Below, in pieces: positions 34,937-43,676 of a DNA stretch of 64,000 nucleotides. How positions within the stretch are numbered: the first letter of the stretch is position 1; every line of letters starts with the position of its first letter. This stretch comes from Lysobacterales bacterium. GTDB lineage: Bacteria > Pseudomonadota > Gammaproteobacteria > Xanthomonadales > Xanthomonadaceae. Made by a program: the position numbers and the translations under genes. The stretch lies in NCBI GenBank assembly GCA_015655355.1, contig JAATFG010000106.1, forward strand, positions 39,934-103,933, given 5' to 3'. Under the pieces are notes generated by a model. The model saw only the letters and a list, made by a program, of their open reading frames with translations, was not told the origin of the DNA and ran no database searches.

Positions 34937-35239
34937 ATGAAAGTCAAGCGGACCGTGGACTTCAAGGCATGGATCGACAGCCTGCGCGACCTCGCGGGAC
35001 GTGCGCGCATCCAGGCTCGGATCGAGCGTCTGGCTGGCGGCAATGCCGGCGATCACCGCCACCTTGGCGACGGTATCAGCGAGTTGCGCGTGAATGCCGG
35101 TCCCGGCTATCGCGTGTATTACCACCTGCATGGCGACGTGCTGATCCTGTTGTTGAGCGGCGGCAACAAATCCACGCAGCAGGCGGATATCGCCAAGGCC
35201 AAGCGCTTGCTGCGCACTTTCCTGGAGCAGGATTCATGA
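34937..35239 (+). CDS. HigB/RelE-type toxin (addiction module killer protein)
   Basis: A 100-residue protein with the RelE-superfamily layout of the killer family TIGR02683: MKVKRTVDFKAWIDSLRD, IQARIERLAGGNAGDHRHLG, ISELRVNAGPGYRVYY and LLLSGGNKSTQQADI. Relatives are mRNA-cleaving toxins acting at the ribosome. The downstream antitoxin gene starts inside its stop codon (ATGA), so translation is coupled. In this family the toxin gene usually comes first. Confidence 0.88.
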   Translation: MKVKRTVDFKAWIDSLRDLAGRARIQARIERLAGGNAGDHRHLGDGISELRVNAGPGYRVYYHLHGDVLILLLSGGNKSTQQADIAKAKRLLRTFLEQDS

Positions 35240-35532
35240 GCAAGAAAATCGTGCTGGAAGACTACGACGTCGCCGAGCACCTGCGCACGCCGCAGGAAAT
35301 GGCGGCGTACCTGGACGCTTGCATCGAGGAAAGCGATGGCGACGCGGCATTCATCGCCAAGGCGCTGGGCGACATCGCGCGCGCGCAAGGCATGAGCAAG
35401 GTCGCGCGCGATGCGGGCCTGTCGCGCGAAAGCCTGTACAAGGCGCTGTCCGGCGAACGCAGCCCGGACTTCGCCACCATCCTCAAAGTCACCCGCGCAC
35501 TCGGCGTGAAGCTGCACGCCACGATGATGTAA
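35236..35532 (+). CDS. HigA-like antitoxin (addiction module antidote)
   Basis: A 98-residue protein of the antidote family TIGR02684. It begins with a short toxin-binding part (EDYDVAEHLRTPQEMAAYLD) and then a helix-turn-helix (MSKVARDAGLSRESLYKALS, then PDFATILKVTRALGVKL). It should neutralise the toxin and repress the operon at the upstream palindrome. ATG overlaps the toxin stop. Confidence 0.88.
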   Translation: MSKKIVLEDYDVAEHLRTPQEMAAYLDACIEESDGDAAFIAKALGDIARAQGMSKVARDAGLSRESLYKALSGERSPDFATILKVTRALGVKLHATMM

Positions 35533-35541
35533 GCGATAGCC

Positions 35542-38028
35542 TCAAGGATTTTGTGGTGCCGGCGCAGGCTGCGGCGGCGGCGTTTCCGGTTTCTTGGTCG
35601 AACCGCCGAACAGGCGATGCCAGAAACCGCCGGTGGCATCCGCGTTCTGCGGGTCCTGCGCGGGCGCATCGGACACGGTCCCGGCGACGTTCTGCGCTTC
35701 GGTCGGAATCGCGCACGGCTGGTACGGCGGCGCGAAGCCGGCGACGAAGGGCAACTGGCGCGCGCCGGGGCACGTGGGGTCGGTGCCGTGGTCGTCGAGC
35801 ACCCACTGGTAATCGAGGCCCTTGCCCGGCACGTTGAGCGCGCTGGTCGGCAGGTGCTGGAAGATGCTCGACCACACGCGCATGCCGCCGGTGGCGCCGA
35901 ACAGGCCGGTTTCCGCGTTCTGGTCGTTGCCCATCCACACCACGGCCAGGTGATCGCCGGTGAAGCCGGCGAACCACGAATCGCGACCGTCGTTGCTGGT
36001 GCCGGTCTTGCCGGCCGGCGACAAGCGCCCCAAGCCGTCGCTCAGCAACGCGCGGCCGGTACCTTCGGTGATGACGTGCTGCATCGCCACCGAAATCAGG
36101 TGCGCGGCGACCTGGTCGCCTTCCTGCGCCGGCGCCGGTTTTTCGTCGTAGCGGTGCAGCACGTTGTTGTTGGCGTCGAGCACCCCGCGCACCGCGTGCA
36201 GCGGCTGGATCTGCCCGCCGCTGGCGAGGAACTGGTACAGCTGCGCGATCGCGTACGGGCTCTGCCCGGTCGCGCCGAGGATCAGCGAGGGATTCGGTTC
36301 GGCGTCGATCCCGGCCAGCGCGTGCAGCAATTGCGCGATGCGCTTCGGGTCGTCCTGCATGCCGATGCGCACGGCGACGTGGTTGTACGACTTGGCCAGC
36401 GCATCGACGATGCGGACCATGCCATGGCTCAGGCCGTCGTCGTTGTCCGGCGTCCACGTGCGGTCGCGGCCGAGCTGTACCGTCACCGGCGAATCGTCGA
36501 TGTAACTCGCCAGCGAATACTGGTCAGGCCGCGCCAGCGCGAGCAGGTAGATGAAGGGCTTGAGCAGCGAACCGACCTGGCGCTGCGCCTCGACCGCGCG
36601 ATTGAAGCCGCCGACCTCGGTCACGTCGCGACCGCCGACCACGGCGAGCACGTCGCCGTCGTGCACGTCGGTGACGACGACGCCGGCCTGCAGCGGCGGA
36701 CGCTTGCCCTTCTGCAAGGTGTTGATGGTCTTGACCACCGCGCCTTCGGCATAGGCCTGCGCGGCCGGCGACATGCCGGTCATCACGCTCAGGCCCGCGC
36801 CTTGCAGCGAAGATTCGGGATAGTCGTGCGCCAACTGGCGCCGGACCAGATCGACATAGGCCGGGAAACGGTTGGCGGCGATGATGCCCGGCGATTCGGT
36901 GACTTCCAGCGGCGCGGCATCGGCACGCGTGAATTCGTCCTGCGAAATCAAGCTGTTTTCCAGCATCTTCTGCAGGGCGAGGTGGCGCCGCGCGAGCGCG
37001 CGGTCCGGATGGTGGCGCGGGTCGTAGAACGACGGGCCCTTGACCAGGCCGACCAGCAGCGCGATCTGCTCGGTGCTCAGCCCGTTCAAGTCGCGCCCGA
37101 ACCAGTATTCGCTCGCCGCCGACACGCCGAGGATCGCCTGGTTGCCGCGCTGGCCCCAGTACACCTGGTTGAAATAGGCTTCGAGGATGGTGTGCTTGTC
37201 GTAGCGCGCTTCCAGCAGCAGCGAGTAGATGATCTCGTTGAACTTGCGGGTCAGCGTGCGTTCCTTGCCGATGCCGAGGATGCCGCTGCGCACCAGTTGC
37301 TGGGTCAGCGTGCTCGCGCCCTGGCGTTCGCGCCCGGCGCTGACCACGAACTTGAAGCCCGCGCGCAGCATGCCGGAAACGTCGATGCCGTGGTGATGGG
37401 CGAAGTCCTTGTCCTCGACCGCCTGCAAGCCGGTCACCAGCAACTCCGGCACTTCTTCCAGGCGCACCAGCCGGCGCTCTTCCTGCTTCTGTCCGTACAG
37501 CGTGGCGATCCGCGCCGGGTCGAAGCGCGCGGCTTTCAGCGCCGCGCCGTTGCGGTCGAGATCGCGCAAGCTGGCGACGCCGTTGCCCGACAGCAACACC
37601 TGCACGCGCTTGGCCGCGACCTTGCCGTCGACGTCGGTGTAGCCGCGGCTGGACACGGAGAACCTGCCGCCATCCACCGCATAGGTGCCGGGCAATTTGC
37701 CTTCGCCATCGTCCTGGTACGCGGCCGCATCCAGTTCGGTCTTCAGCGTCGCCGCATCCATGGCCGTGCCCGGCAGCAATTGCAGCGGGCGCGCGTAGAC
37801 ACGCGTCGGCACCTGCCATTGCAGCGCGCCGAAGCGCTCGCCGACCTGATGGTTGAGGTACAGCACGTACGGCACGAGGAAGCCGACGCCCGCGCCGATG
37901 AGCGCCAATGCCGCCTTCAGCAGCCAGTTGCGCCAACCCGACGGTTCATCCGCGCCATCGATGTCGTCGTCATCGTCGTTGCGCGGGTTGTCGAGGAGGT
38001 CGTCTGCGTCGTCTTCGTGTCTGGCCAC
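35542..38028 (-). CDS. mrcB: Penicillin-binding protein 1B
   Basis: An 828-residue bifunctional class A PBP. An N-terminal acidic, cytoplasmic tail and one membrane helix (about 38-60) are followed by a UB2H-like region, a glycosyltransferase (VEDKDFAHHHGID and STLTQQLVRSGILG) and a transpeptidase with QVGSLLKPFIY (catalytic Ser, SxxK), SYNHVAVR (SxN) and KTGTSND (KTG). The C-terminus is Pro-rich. It polymerises and cross-links peptidoglycan. Start is GTG at 38028, the only plausible one; a Met alternative is not seen near the N-terminus. It is convergent with the toxin-antitoxin pair. Confidence 0.95.
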   Translation of the reverse strand: MARHEDDADDLLDNPRNDDDDDIDGADEPSGWRNWLLKAALALIGAGVGFLVPYVLYLNHQVGERFGALQWQVPTRVYARPLQLLPGTAMDAATLKTELDAAAYQDDGEGKLPGTYAVDGGRFSVSSRGYTDVDGKVAAKRVQVLLSGNGVASLRDLDRNGAALKAARFDPARIATLYGQKQEERRLVRLEEVPELLVTGLQAVEDKDFAHHHGIDVSGMLRAGFKFVVSAGRERQGASTLTQQLVRSGILGIGKERTLTRKFNEIIYSLLLEARYDKHTILEAYFNQVYWGQRGNQAILGVSAASEYWFGRDLNGLSTEQIALLVGLVKGPSFYDPRHHPDRALARRHLALQKMLENSLISQDEFTRADAAPLEVTESPGIIAANRFPAYVDLVRRQLAHDYPESSLQGAGLSVMTGMSPAAQAYAEGAVVKTINTLQKGKRPPLQAGVVVTDVHDGDVLAVVGGRDVTEVGGFNRAVEAQRQVGSLLKPFIYLLALARPDQYSLASYIDDSPVTVQLGRDRTWTPDNDDGLSHGMVRIVDALAKSYNHVAVRIGMQDDPKRIAQLLHALAGIDAEPNPSLILGATGQSPYAIAQLYQFLASGGQIQPLHAVRGVLDANNNVLHRYDEKPAPAQEGDQVAAHLISVAMQHVITEGTGRALLSDGLGRLSPAGKTGTSNDGRDSWFAGFTGDHLAVVWMGNDQNAETGLFGATGGMRVWSSIFQHLPTSALNVPGKGLDYQWVLDDHGTDPTCPGARQLPFVAGFAPPYQPCAIPTEAQNVAGTVSDAPAQDPQNADATGGFWHRLFGGSTKKPETPPPQPAPAPQNP

Positions 38029-38109
38029 GGCGTTGCGGTAGTGCGGGTTTGCCGAAGTCTAGCAGCTTGCGCTGAACGGTTTTTCATGGCCCGCGACGCG
38101 CGCGCGGCA

Positions 38110-38988
38110 TCAACCGATGCGGCCCATGCGTCCGCGCAGCGCATCGGCGAGGCCGCATGCGATCGCGCGCAGGTTCGGCCCGCGGTTCGGCGCGAACAGC
38201 AACAGCGCGAGGAAAATCTTGGACAGGCGCAGCGCATCGATCGCGCGCCATTGCCAGCCGACCCACGGCCGCGCCCACAACCACACGCCGTTGCGAAACA
38301 GGTAACGGTTGCGCAGCGGCGCATGCAGCGGAATGCGCTTGCCGAACAAGTGCAGGAAGCGCTCGCCGAGGTCGTGGCGCATGTGCGCGGCGGCAATGCC
38401 GTACAGCGCGAACCCCTTGCTGCGCGCGCGCAGGCACCATTCGGTATCGACGTAGTCGATGAACAACTCCTCGGCGAAACCGCCAACCACGTCGAACACC
38501 TCGACCGGGAACAGGCAGCCGGAGGAAATCAGGTGGTCGACCGGCACTTCCGCACCGTCGCCGGCATCGACCCGGGCCAAGCCCAAGCCCCGCTTGCGCA
38601 CGAAATAGCCGCGACCGCCCTTGATGTCCGAATAGATCGGCCCGACCGCGGCGACGCGCGCGTTCATCGCAAGCCGCTGCAACGCATCCCGCAGCACGGC
38701 GACCATGTCCGCGTCCGGCACGCTGTCCTGGTCGAACAGCAGCACCTCGCGCGCACCGGCCGCGCGCGCCAGCGCCACGCCGCGGTTGTAGGCGGCGGAC
38801 AGGCCGAGGTTGTCGCCGTTGGCGACCAGGCGCGCGTTCGCCGGCAACGCGGCGGCGATTTCACGCACCTCGTCGCTGCCGTTGTCGAGCAGCCAGATCG
38901 CATCGACCTGCGCCTGCAACGCGTCCAGCAACGCGCGCAGCGTCGGCAATTCCGGTCGATACGTGACCACGACGGCATGCACGCTCAT
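38110..38988 (-). CDS. Family 2 glycosyltransferase (rhamnosyltransferase-like)
   Basis: A 292-residue GT-A enzyme. It has VHAVVVTYRPELPTLRALLD, DNGSDEV, NLGLSAAYNRGVALAR, the metal motif region LLFDQDSVPDADM, ISSGCLFPVEVFDVVGGF and ELFIDYVDTEWCLRARSKG. This pattern is that of WbbL/rhamnosyltransferases of O-antigen or rhamnan synthesis, although no polysaccharide cluster surrounds it. Its ATG overlaps the stop of the epimerase-like gene (ATGA), as part of a four-gene run from relA. Confidence 0.9.
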   Translation of the reverse strand: MSVHAVVVTYRPELPTLRALLDALQAQVDAIWLLDNGSDEVREIAAALPANARLVANGDNLGLSAAYNRGVALARAAGAREVLLFDQDSVPDADMVAVLRDALQRLAMNARVAAVGPIYSDIKGGRGYFVRKRGLGLARVDAGDGAEVPVDHLISSGCLFPVEVFDVVGGFAEELFIDYVDTEWCLRARSKGFALYGIAAAHMRHDLGERFLHLFGKRIPLHAPLRNRYLFRNGVWLWARPWVGWQWRAIDALRLSKIFLALLLFAPNRGPNLRAIACGLADALRGRMGRIG

Positions 38989-39824
38989 TCGCGCAAGCCC
39001 CACGTTGCCGCGTCCGGCGCGAAGCCGCGCGGCGCGATGCCGAGCATGCGCTGCAGTTCGCGGTTGTCGGCAAGCAAATCCTGCGCGAGCCGCGACACCG
39101 GCCCGCGCGCGGCGGGCACGGCGCGCGCCAGCACGCGCAACGCGGACGCCGGAATCGGCAGGGGCAAGGTGCGCAGCGGCAAGCTTGCGTGCACGCGGCG
39201 GAACATTTCGCGGTATTCGATGCGCTCGCCGCCGCCGATTTCCAGGGTGATCCCGCCGAGTTTTCCCGCGCGCAACGCGGCCAGCACCGCCAGCGCGATG
39301 TCGTCGGCATGCACCGGCTGGCGCAGGCCCTTGGCCAGCGGCAACGGAAACACGCGCAGGCGCAGCGCGCGATGCGCGATCGGGGTGAGGCTCTTGTCCA
39401 TGCCGGCGCCGTAGATCAGGGTTGGGCGCAGGATCAGGAAATCGATGCCGAGGCGTGCGCATTGCGCGGCCAGCGCGGCTTCGCCCTCGCGCAGCATTCG
39501 CGAAAGCGCGCGATCGGAGGCGACCGCGGAATCGCGCTTGCTTTCGGCGCTCATCGAACCGGTCGCGACCAGCTTGCGCGCCGGTGCGGTTTCGCACTGC
39601 GACAGCCACTGCGCCAACGCATGCAGCGGCGCGAAAGCGATGATCGAATCGAATGACGCTGGCGCGAAATCCGGCAACTGCGCCTGCCGCCAGGTCACGT
39701 TCGCGAGCGCCGGCGTCGAACGCGCGACGCGGCTCACCGCAAGCACCTGCGCCTGCATCGCCTCCAGCCGCGGCAGCAGGAAATGGCCGATCTGGCTGCT
39801 GGCGCCGAAAACGAGGCAACGCAT
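38985..39824 (-). CDS. NAD-dependent epimerase/dehydratase-like protein
   Basis: A 279-residue Rossmann protein starting MRCLVFGASSQIGHFLLPRL, with a Ser/Thr-type loop at LVATGSMSAESKRDSAV, and ILRPTLIYGAGMDKSL. A catalytic Tyr-x-x-x-Lys is not obvious, so it may be of the atypical (complex-I-subunit/TMR-like) type that binds NAD(P) without epimerase activity. It overlaps the start of the glycosyltransferase and the end of the repeat protein (TGATG). An associated role in glycan formation is inferred from that neighbour only. Confidence 0.75.
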   Translation of the reverse strand: MRCLVFGASSQIGHFLLPRLEAMQAQVLAVSRVARSTPALANVTWRQAQLPDFAPASFDSIIAFAPLHALAQWLSQCETAPARKLVATGSMSAESKRDSAVASDRALSRMLREGEAALAAQCARLGIDFLILRPTLIYGAGMDKSLTPIAHRALRLRVFPLPLAKGLRQPVHADDIALAVLAALRAGKLGGITLEIGGGERIEYREMFRRVHASLPLRTLPLPIPASALRVLARAVPAARGPVSRLAQDLLADNRELQRMLGIAPRGFAPDAATWGLRE

Positions 39825-41329
39825 CACGGCTTCACCACCGCGCTGGCGTCGCGCACGCGGCGGGCGAAGGCGTCCAGGCCGGGCGCACCCGCATCGAGTT
39901 CGCGCGCCTGTGTCGCCGCTTCGTTGGCCACGGTCAGGTTGCCGAGCGCCAGTTGGTCGCTGCCGACCGCGACCCAGCGCGCCGCCAGGCGCTTGCGCGC
40001 CGCGCCGAGTGCCGCGTCGCGCGGCGCCAGCGTGGTCCATGCGTCGAAACAGGTGCGCGCGCCATGCAATCGGTTCGCGGCCAGTTCGCTTTCGAAACAG
40101 GATTGCATCTGCGCATGCAGGCGCTTGTCGGCGCGTTGCACCTGCGCGTCGTCCGCGGCGATGGCCTGCGCCGCGCGCAGCTTGTCGTAGGCCGAATCGC
40201 CCGGCGGGGTCAGCCAGTTGCCGCGTTTTGCGGCAGCGTCCAGTCCGTCCAGCAACACGCGCAGTTTCTGCTTGCGCTGCGCGGCGGTGAGTTTCGGCGC
40301 GTTCGCATGGCCGCGTTCGTTGCGCACGCGGGCGAGGTATTCGCGTGCCGCGCGCACGTCGCCGGATTGCGGCGCGGCACGCTGTGCCGTGTCGAGCAGC
40401 GCCTGCGCCGCATCGAAGCGGTAATCGGCGGCAAGCCGGCGCACCTGCGCCGTCAAGCCGGCGACAGCCTGGTCGATGCCGGCTTGCGCCGCCTCGCGCT
40501 GGCGCGGATCGGCGCTGATCGCGAACACGGCCTGGTGGCCGTCGAGCGCCGCTTGCCACTGCCCGCGCCCGAGCTGCGCATCGGCCTGGCGCAGGCGCCG
40601 ATCGAGCGCGCGCGCCAGCGCCGCCTGCGAATCCGGCAGGTCGACGTGGCCGGCATCGTAGCCGCGCGCGCGTTCGACCAGGTGCGCGCCGGCTTCGAGC
40701 TGGCCGCGCTGCAGATCGTCGCGCGCCTGTTGCAGCAGGTCGGTCAGCGCATCCTCGCGGCCTTCGAGCGCGGCCGTGTGGTCCGGCTGCACGGCAAGGA
40801 TGCGCGCGTACAGCGGCAGCGCCGCCGCGTCGCCATCGTCGAGATGCCCGGCCTGCTGCGCGGCCTGCGCTTTCTGCAGCAGGTCGGGAAGGCCGGCGCT
40901 GGCGATCTCGCGCTGGCGCAAGCCGCCCGCGAGCGCATCGACGCCTTCGCGCGGCGCCTGCAGGTCGCGCGCCAGTTGCAGGTCGTTGCGCACCTCGTCC
41001 AGGTGATTCCGCGCCAATGCCGCGTTGCCTTGCCGCAAGGCCGTTTGCGCGACGCTGGCCAGGCCGGCACGGGCTTCGCTGCGGTCGTCGTCCAGCGCCT
41101 GCGCCGCTTCGTACAACGCGCGCGCATCGCCGAGCTTGCCCTGCTGCAGCGCGACGCCGGCCTGCTGCAGCAGTTGCTGGATCTTGGTTTCCGGCCACAG
41201 CGCATCGGCCAGCGGACGACGCAGCGCGAACACCGCGACGATCAGTACCAGCAGCACGCATGCGGCCACGATCCATGTCATGGGCAAGTTGCGCAGGCGC
41301 TGGAACACGGACGGGCGGGACGAATCCAT
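39824..41329 (-). CDS. Membrane-anchored TPR-like repeat protein of unknown function
   Basis: A 501-residue protein. One N-terminal membrane helix (PMTWIVAACVLLVLIVAVFAL, shown in part) is followed by a long, almost entirely alpha-helical region with TPR-like units (for example LLQQAGVALQQGKLGDARALY and LAGGLRQREIA) rich in Ala, Gln, Leu and Arg. It has no enzyme motif. It probably faces the periplasm and binds other proteins. I start it at the ATG 41329; a GTG at 41377 would add sixteen residues. It lies between relA and the NAD-epimerase-like gene, 91 bases after relA. Confidence 0.65.
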   Translation of the reverse strand: MDSSRPSVFQRLRNLPMTWIVAACVLLVLIVAVFALRRPLADALWPETKIQQLLQQAGVALQQGKLGDARALYEAAQALDDDRSEARAGLASVAQTALRQGNAALARNHLDEVRNDLQLARDLQAPREGVDALAGGLRQREIASAGLPDLLQKAQAAQQAGHLDDGDAAALPLYARILAVQPDHTAALEGREDALTDLLQQARDDLQRGQLEAGAHLVERARGYDAGHVDLPDSQAALARALDRRLRQADAQLGRGQWQAALDGHQAVFAISADPRQREAAQAGIDQAVAGLTAQVRRLAADYRFDAAQALLDTAQRAAPQSGDVRAAREYLARVRNERGHANAPKLTAAQRKQKLRVLLDGLDAAAKRGNWLTPPGDSAYDKLRAAQAIAADDAQVQRADKRLHAQMQSCFESELAANRLHGARTCFDAWTTLAPRDAALGAARKRLAARWVAVGSDQLALGNLTVANEAATQARELDAGAPGLDAFARRVRDASAVVKP

Positions 41330-41420
41330 CCGCCAAGGATACGGCGCCGCGGAGGGCAGCGATGCACTGGCGCTCACGCGGCCATGGCCGTTTCAGGCGC
41401 GCTTCAAGTGCGGATACGCC

Positions 41421-43559
41421 TCAGCCCGAGCGCTTGACCGATTCCACGCCCGGCAGCGCGTCGAGCTTGCCGAGCACGGTCGAGAGCTGGCCGTAATCGC
41501 TGACCTTCAGCGTGAGGCGGAAGCGGATGCGCCCGGAATCGCGCAGCGCTTCGCTGTGGATGCCGAGCACGTGCGCGTCTTCCTGCGCGATCAGGTTGGT
41601 GATGTCCTTGAGCAGGTATTTGCGATCGACGCCGGACAGCATCACGTCGGCCTCGTAGCCGCCGCCGGACACGCCCCACTCCACCGGCAGCACGCGCTGC
41701 GGATTCGCCGCGGCCAGGCGCAGCAAGGCGGCGCATTCGGCGCGATGCACGCTGACGCCGCGGCCGCGGGTGAGATAGCCGACGATGGGTTCGCCGGCGA
41801 CCGGCTGGCAGCATTTCGCCAAGGCAACGAGGAGATTGCCGACGCCCTGCACGGTGAAGCGCGAGGTGTCCGCGCCGCTCGGCCGCGATGCCGGCTTGCG
41901 CGACGCATTGACCACGCCCGGATGCTGCGATGCCGGCGCGGCCTTCGCCTGCCGGCTTTTATCGAGCTCGTCTTCGTGCAGCGCGCGGCCGATCTGGTTC
42001 GGGCCGATGTCGCCGAGCGCGACCTGGATGTAGAGGTCGTCGACGCTGTCGGCGCGGAAGCGCTTGAGCACCGCGCCCAGATCGTGCTGGTGCAGGCCCA
42101 GGCGCTTGAGTTCGCGCTCCAGCACCTCGCGCCCGGCCTGCACGTTGTTGGCCTTGTCGAGTTTGTGGAACCACGCGCGCACCTTGTCGCGCGAACGCCC
42201 GCTCGCCAGAAAACCGTTGCCTTGCAACAGCCAGTCGCGGCGCGGTTCCGGTTCCTTCGCGGTCAGTATCTCGACGCGGTCGCCGCTGCGCAAAACATGG
42301 CTGAGCGGCACGATGCGGCCGTTGACCTTCGCCCCGCGCGTGCGGTGCCCGACCATCGTGTGCACGTGGTAGGCGAAATCGAGCACGGTGCCGCCGCGCG
42401 GCAGGTCGACCACCTCGCCCTTCGGCGTCAGCACGTAGATGCGTTCCTCGACCAGTTCGGCATCCAGGCCGCCGCCGACGTCCTCGCCTTCGCCGGCCTG
42501 TTCCAGCAGCTTGCGCATCCACGCGATCTTGCGCTCGAAGGACTTGTCGCCGGACTTGGCGCCGCCTTCCTTGTATTTCCAGTGCGCGGCGACGCCGAGC
42601 TCGGCCTGCGCGTGCATTTCATGCGTCCTGATCTGCACTTCCAGCGTGCGTCCTTCCGGGCCGACCACCGCGGTGTGCAGCGAGCGGTAGTCGTTGGCCT
42701 TGGGCCGGGCGATGTAGTCGTCGAACTCGGAAGGAATCGGCGCCCACAACGCATGCACGATGCCGAGCGCGGCGTAGCAGGTGGGAATGTCCTCGACCGC
42801 GACGCGCACCGCGCGCAGGTCGTACAGCGCGTCGATGCTGCCGCCCTTGCGCTGCATCTTGCGCCAGATCGAATAGATGTGTTTCGGCCGTCCGCTGACC
42901 TCGGCGTGGATGCCGTTCCCGGCCAGCGCGTCGCGCAGCGCCTGCTTGACGCGCTCGATGTAGCGCTCGCGCTCGCCGCGCTTCTCGTCGAGCAGCCGGG
43001 CGATGTGCTTGTAGGTGTCCGGCTCGAGGAAGCGGAACGCGAGGTCTTCCAGCTCCCACTTCAGTTGCCAGATGCCGAGGCGGTTGGCCAGCGGCGCGTG
43101 GATGTCGCGGGTCAGTTGCGCCAGCGCGAGGCGCTCGCTTTCCGGCCGTTGCGCGGCGACGCGCAGCTGCGCCAGTTGCCGCGCGAGCAGGATCGGCACC
43201 ACGCGCAGGTCGTGGATGATCGCCAGCAGCAGGCGGCGCAGGCCTTCGTTGTTGGTGCTCCTGGATTGGCTGGCGGCGTGCAGCGCCCAGACCTGTTCGG
43301 CGGCGCTCTGGCCTTCGGGCAGGGCGGCCACGCCCGGCAACGCGGCAATCACCGCCTTGCGCGCGGCTTCGTCCACCGCGCCGCCGGCGGCGAACAACAG
43401 GGCCGCGGCCAGCACTTCGGCATCGGCGTCGAGGCCGGCGAGGATCGCCAGGGTGTCGGCCAGCACCGGGTCGGCCCGCGACGCGAGCGGCTGCAGCAAT
43501 TCGCGCGCGCCGGCGGGCAGCGCTTGCAGCGCGGACAACGACGAAGTGTGCGGAACCAT
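41421..43559 (-). CDS. relA: GTP pyrophosphokinase RelA (synthetase only)
   Basis: A 712-residue RelA. The N-terminal HD hydrolase part is degenerate, with no HD pair (AAALLFAAGGAVDEAAR). The synthetase has RPKHIYSIWRKMQRKGG and EFDDYIARPKANDYRSLHTA, where the EXDD sequence is that of monofunctional RelA rather than SpoT. TGS (YVLTPKGEVVDLPRGGT), zinc-finger-like CC and ACT parts follow. It makes (p)ppGpp on stalled ribosomes. ATG at 43559 has AGGA at correct spacing; 43568 is also possible. It is divergent from the ClC gene. Confidence 0.94.
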   Translation of the reverse strand: MVPHTSSLSALQALPAGARELLQPLASRADPVLADTLAILAGLDADAEVLAAALLFAAGGAVDEAARKAVIAALPGVAALPEGQSAAEQVWALHAASQSRSTNNEGLRRLLLAIIHDLRVVPILLARQLAQLRVAAQRPESERLALAQLTRDIHAPLANRLGIWQLKWELEDLAFRFLEPDTYKHIARLLDEKRGERERYIERVKQALRDALAGNGIHAEVSGRPKHIYSIWRKMQRKGGSIDALYDLRAVRVAVEDIPTCYAALGIVHALWAPIPSEFDDYIARPKANDYRSLHTAVVGPEGRTLEVQIRTHEMHAQAELGVAAHWKYKEGGAKSGDKSFERKIAWMRKLLEQAGEGEDVGGGLDAELVEERIYVLTPKGEVVDLPRGGTVLDFAYHVHTMVGHRTRGAKVNGRIVPLSHVLRSGDRVEILTAKEPEPRRDWLLQGNGFLASGRSRDKVRAWFHKLDKANNVQAGREVLERELKRLGLHQHDLGAVLKRFRADSVDDLYIQVALGDIGPNQIGRALHEDELDKSRQAKAAPASQHPGVVNASRKPASRPSGADTSRFTVQGVGNLLVALAKCCQPVAGEPIVGYLTRGRGVSVHRAECAALLRLAAANPQRVLPVEWGVSGGGYEADVMLSGVDRKYLLKDITNLIAQEDAHVLGIHSEALRDSGRIRFRLTLKVSDYGQLSTVLGKLDALPGVESVKRSG

Positions 43560-43676
43560 GCGCCACATCCTAGTCGTTTCGTCGATTCGCGCATATGCCG
43601 TGCGCCGCGGTCCTCATTACCGGACTACACTAGCGGCAACGCAGTTGCAGCCACGGCAGCCGGCATCACTCGCACC

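Noticed and set aside
41025..43676. A long plus-strand frame fused upstream of the ClC gene
   Set aside because: It is antisense to relA and the repeat protein, has no domain, and a normal ClC start exists at 43677.
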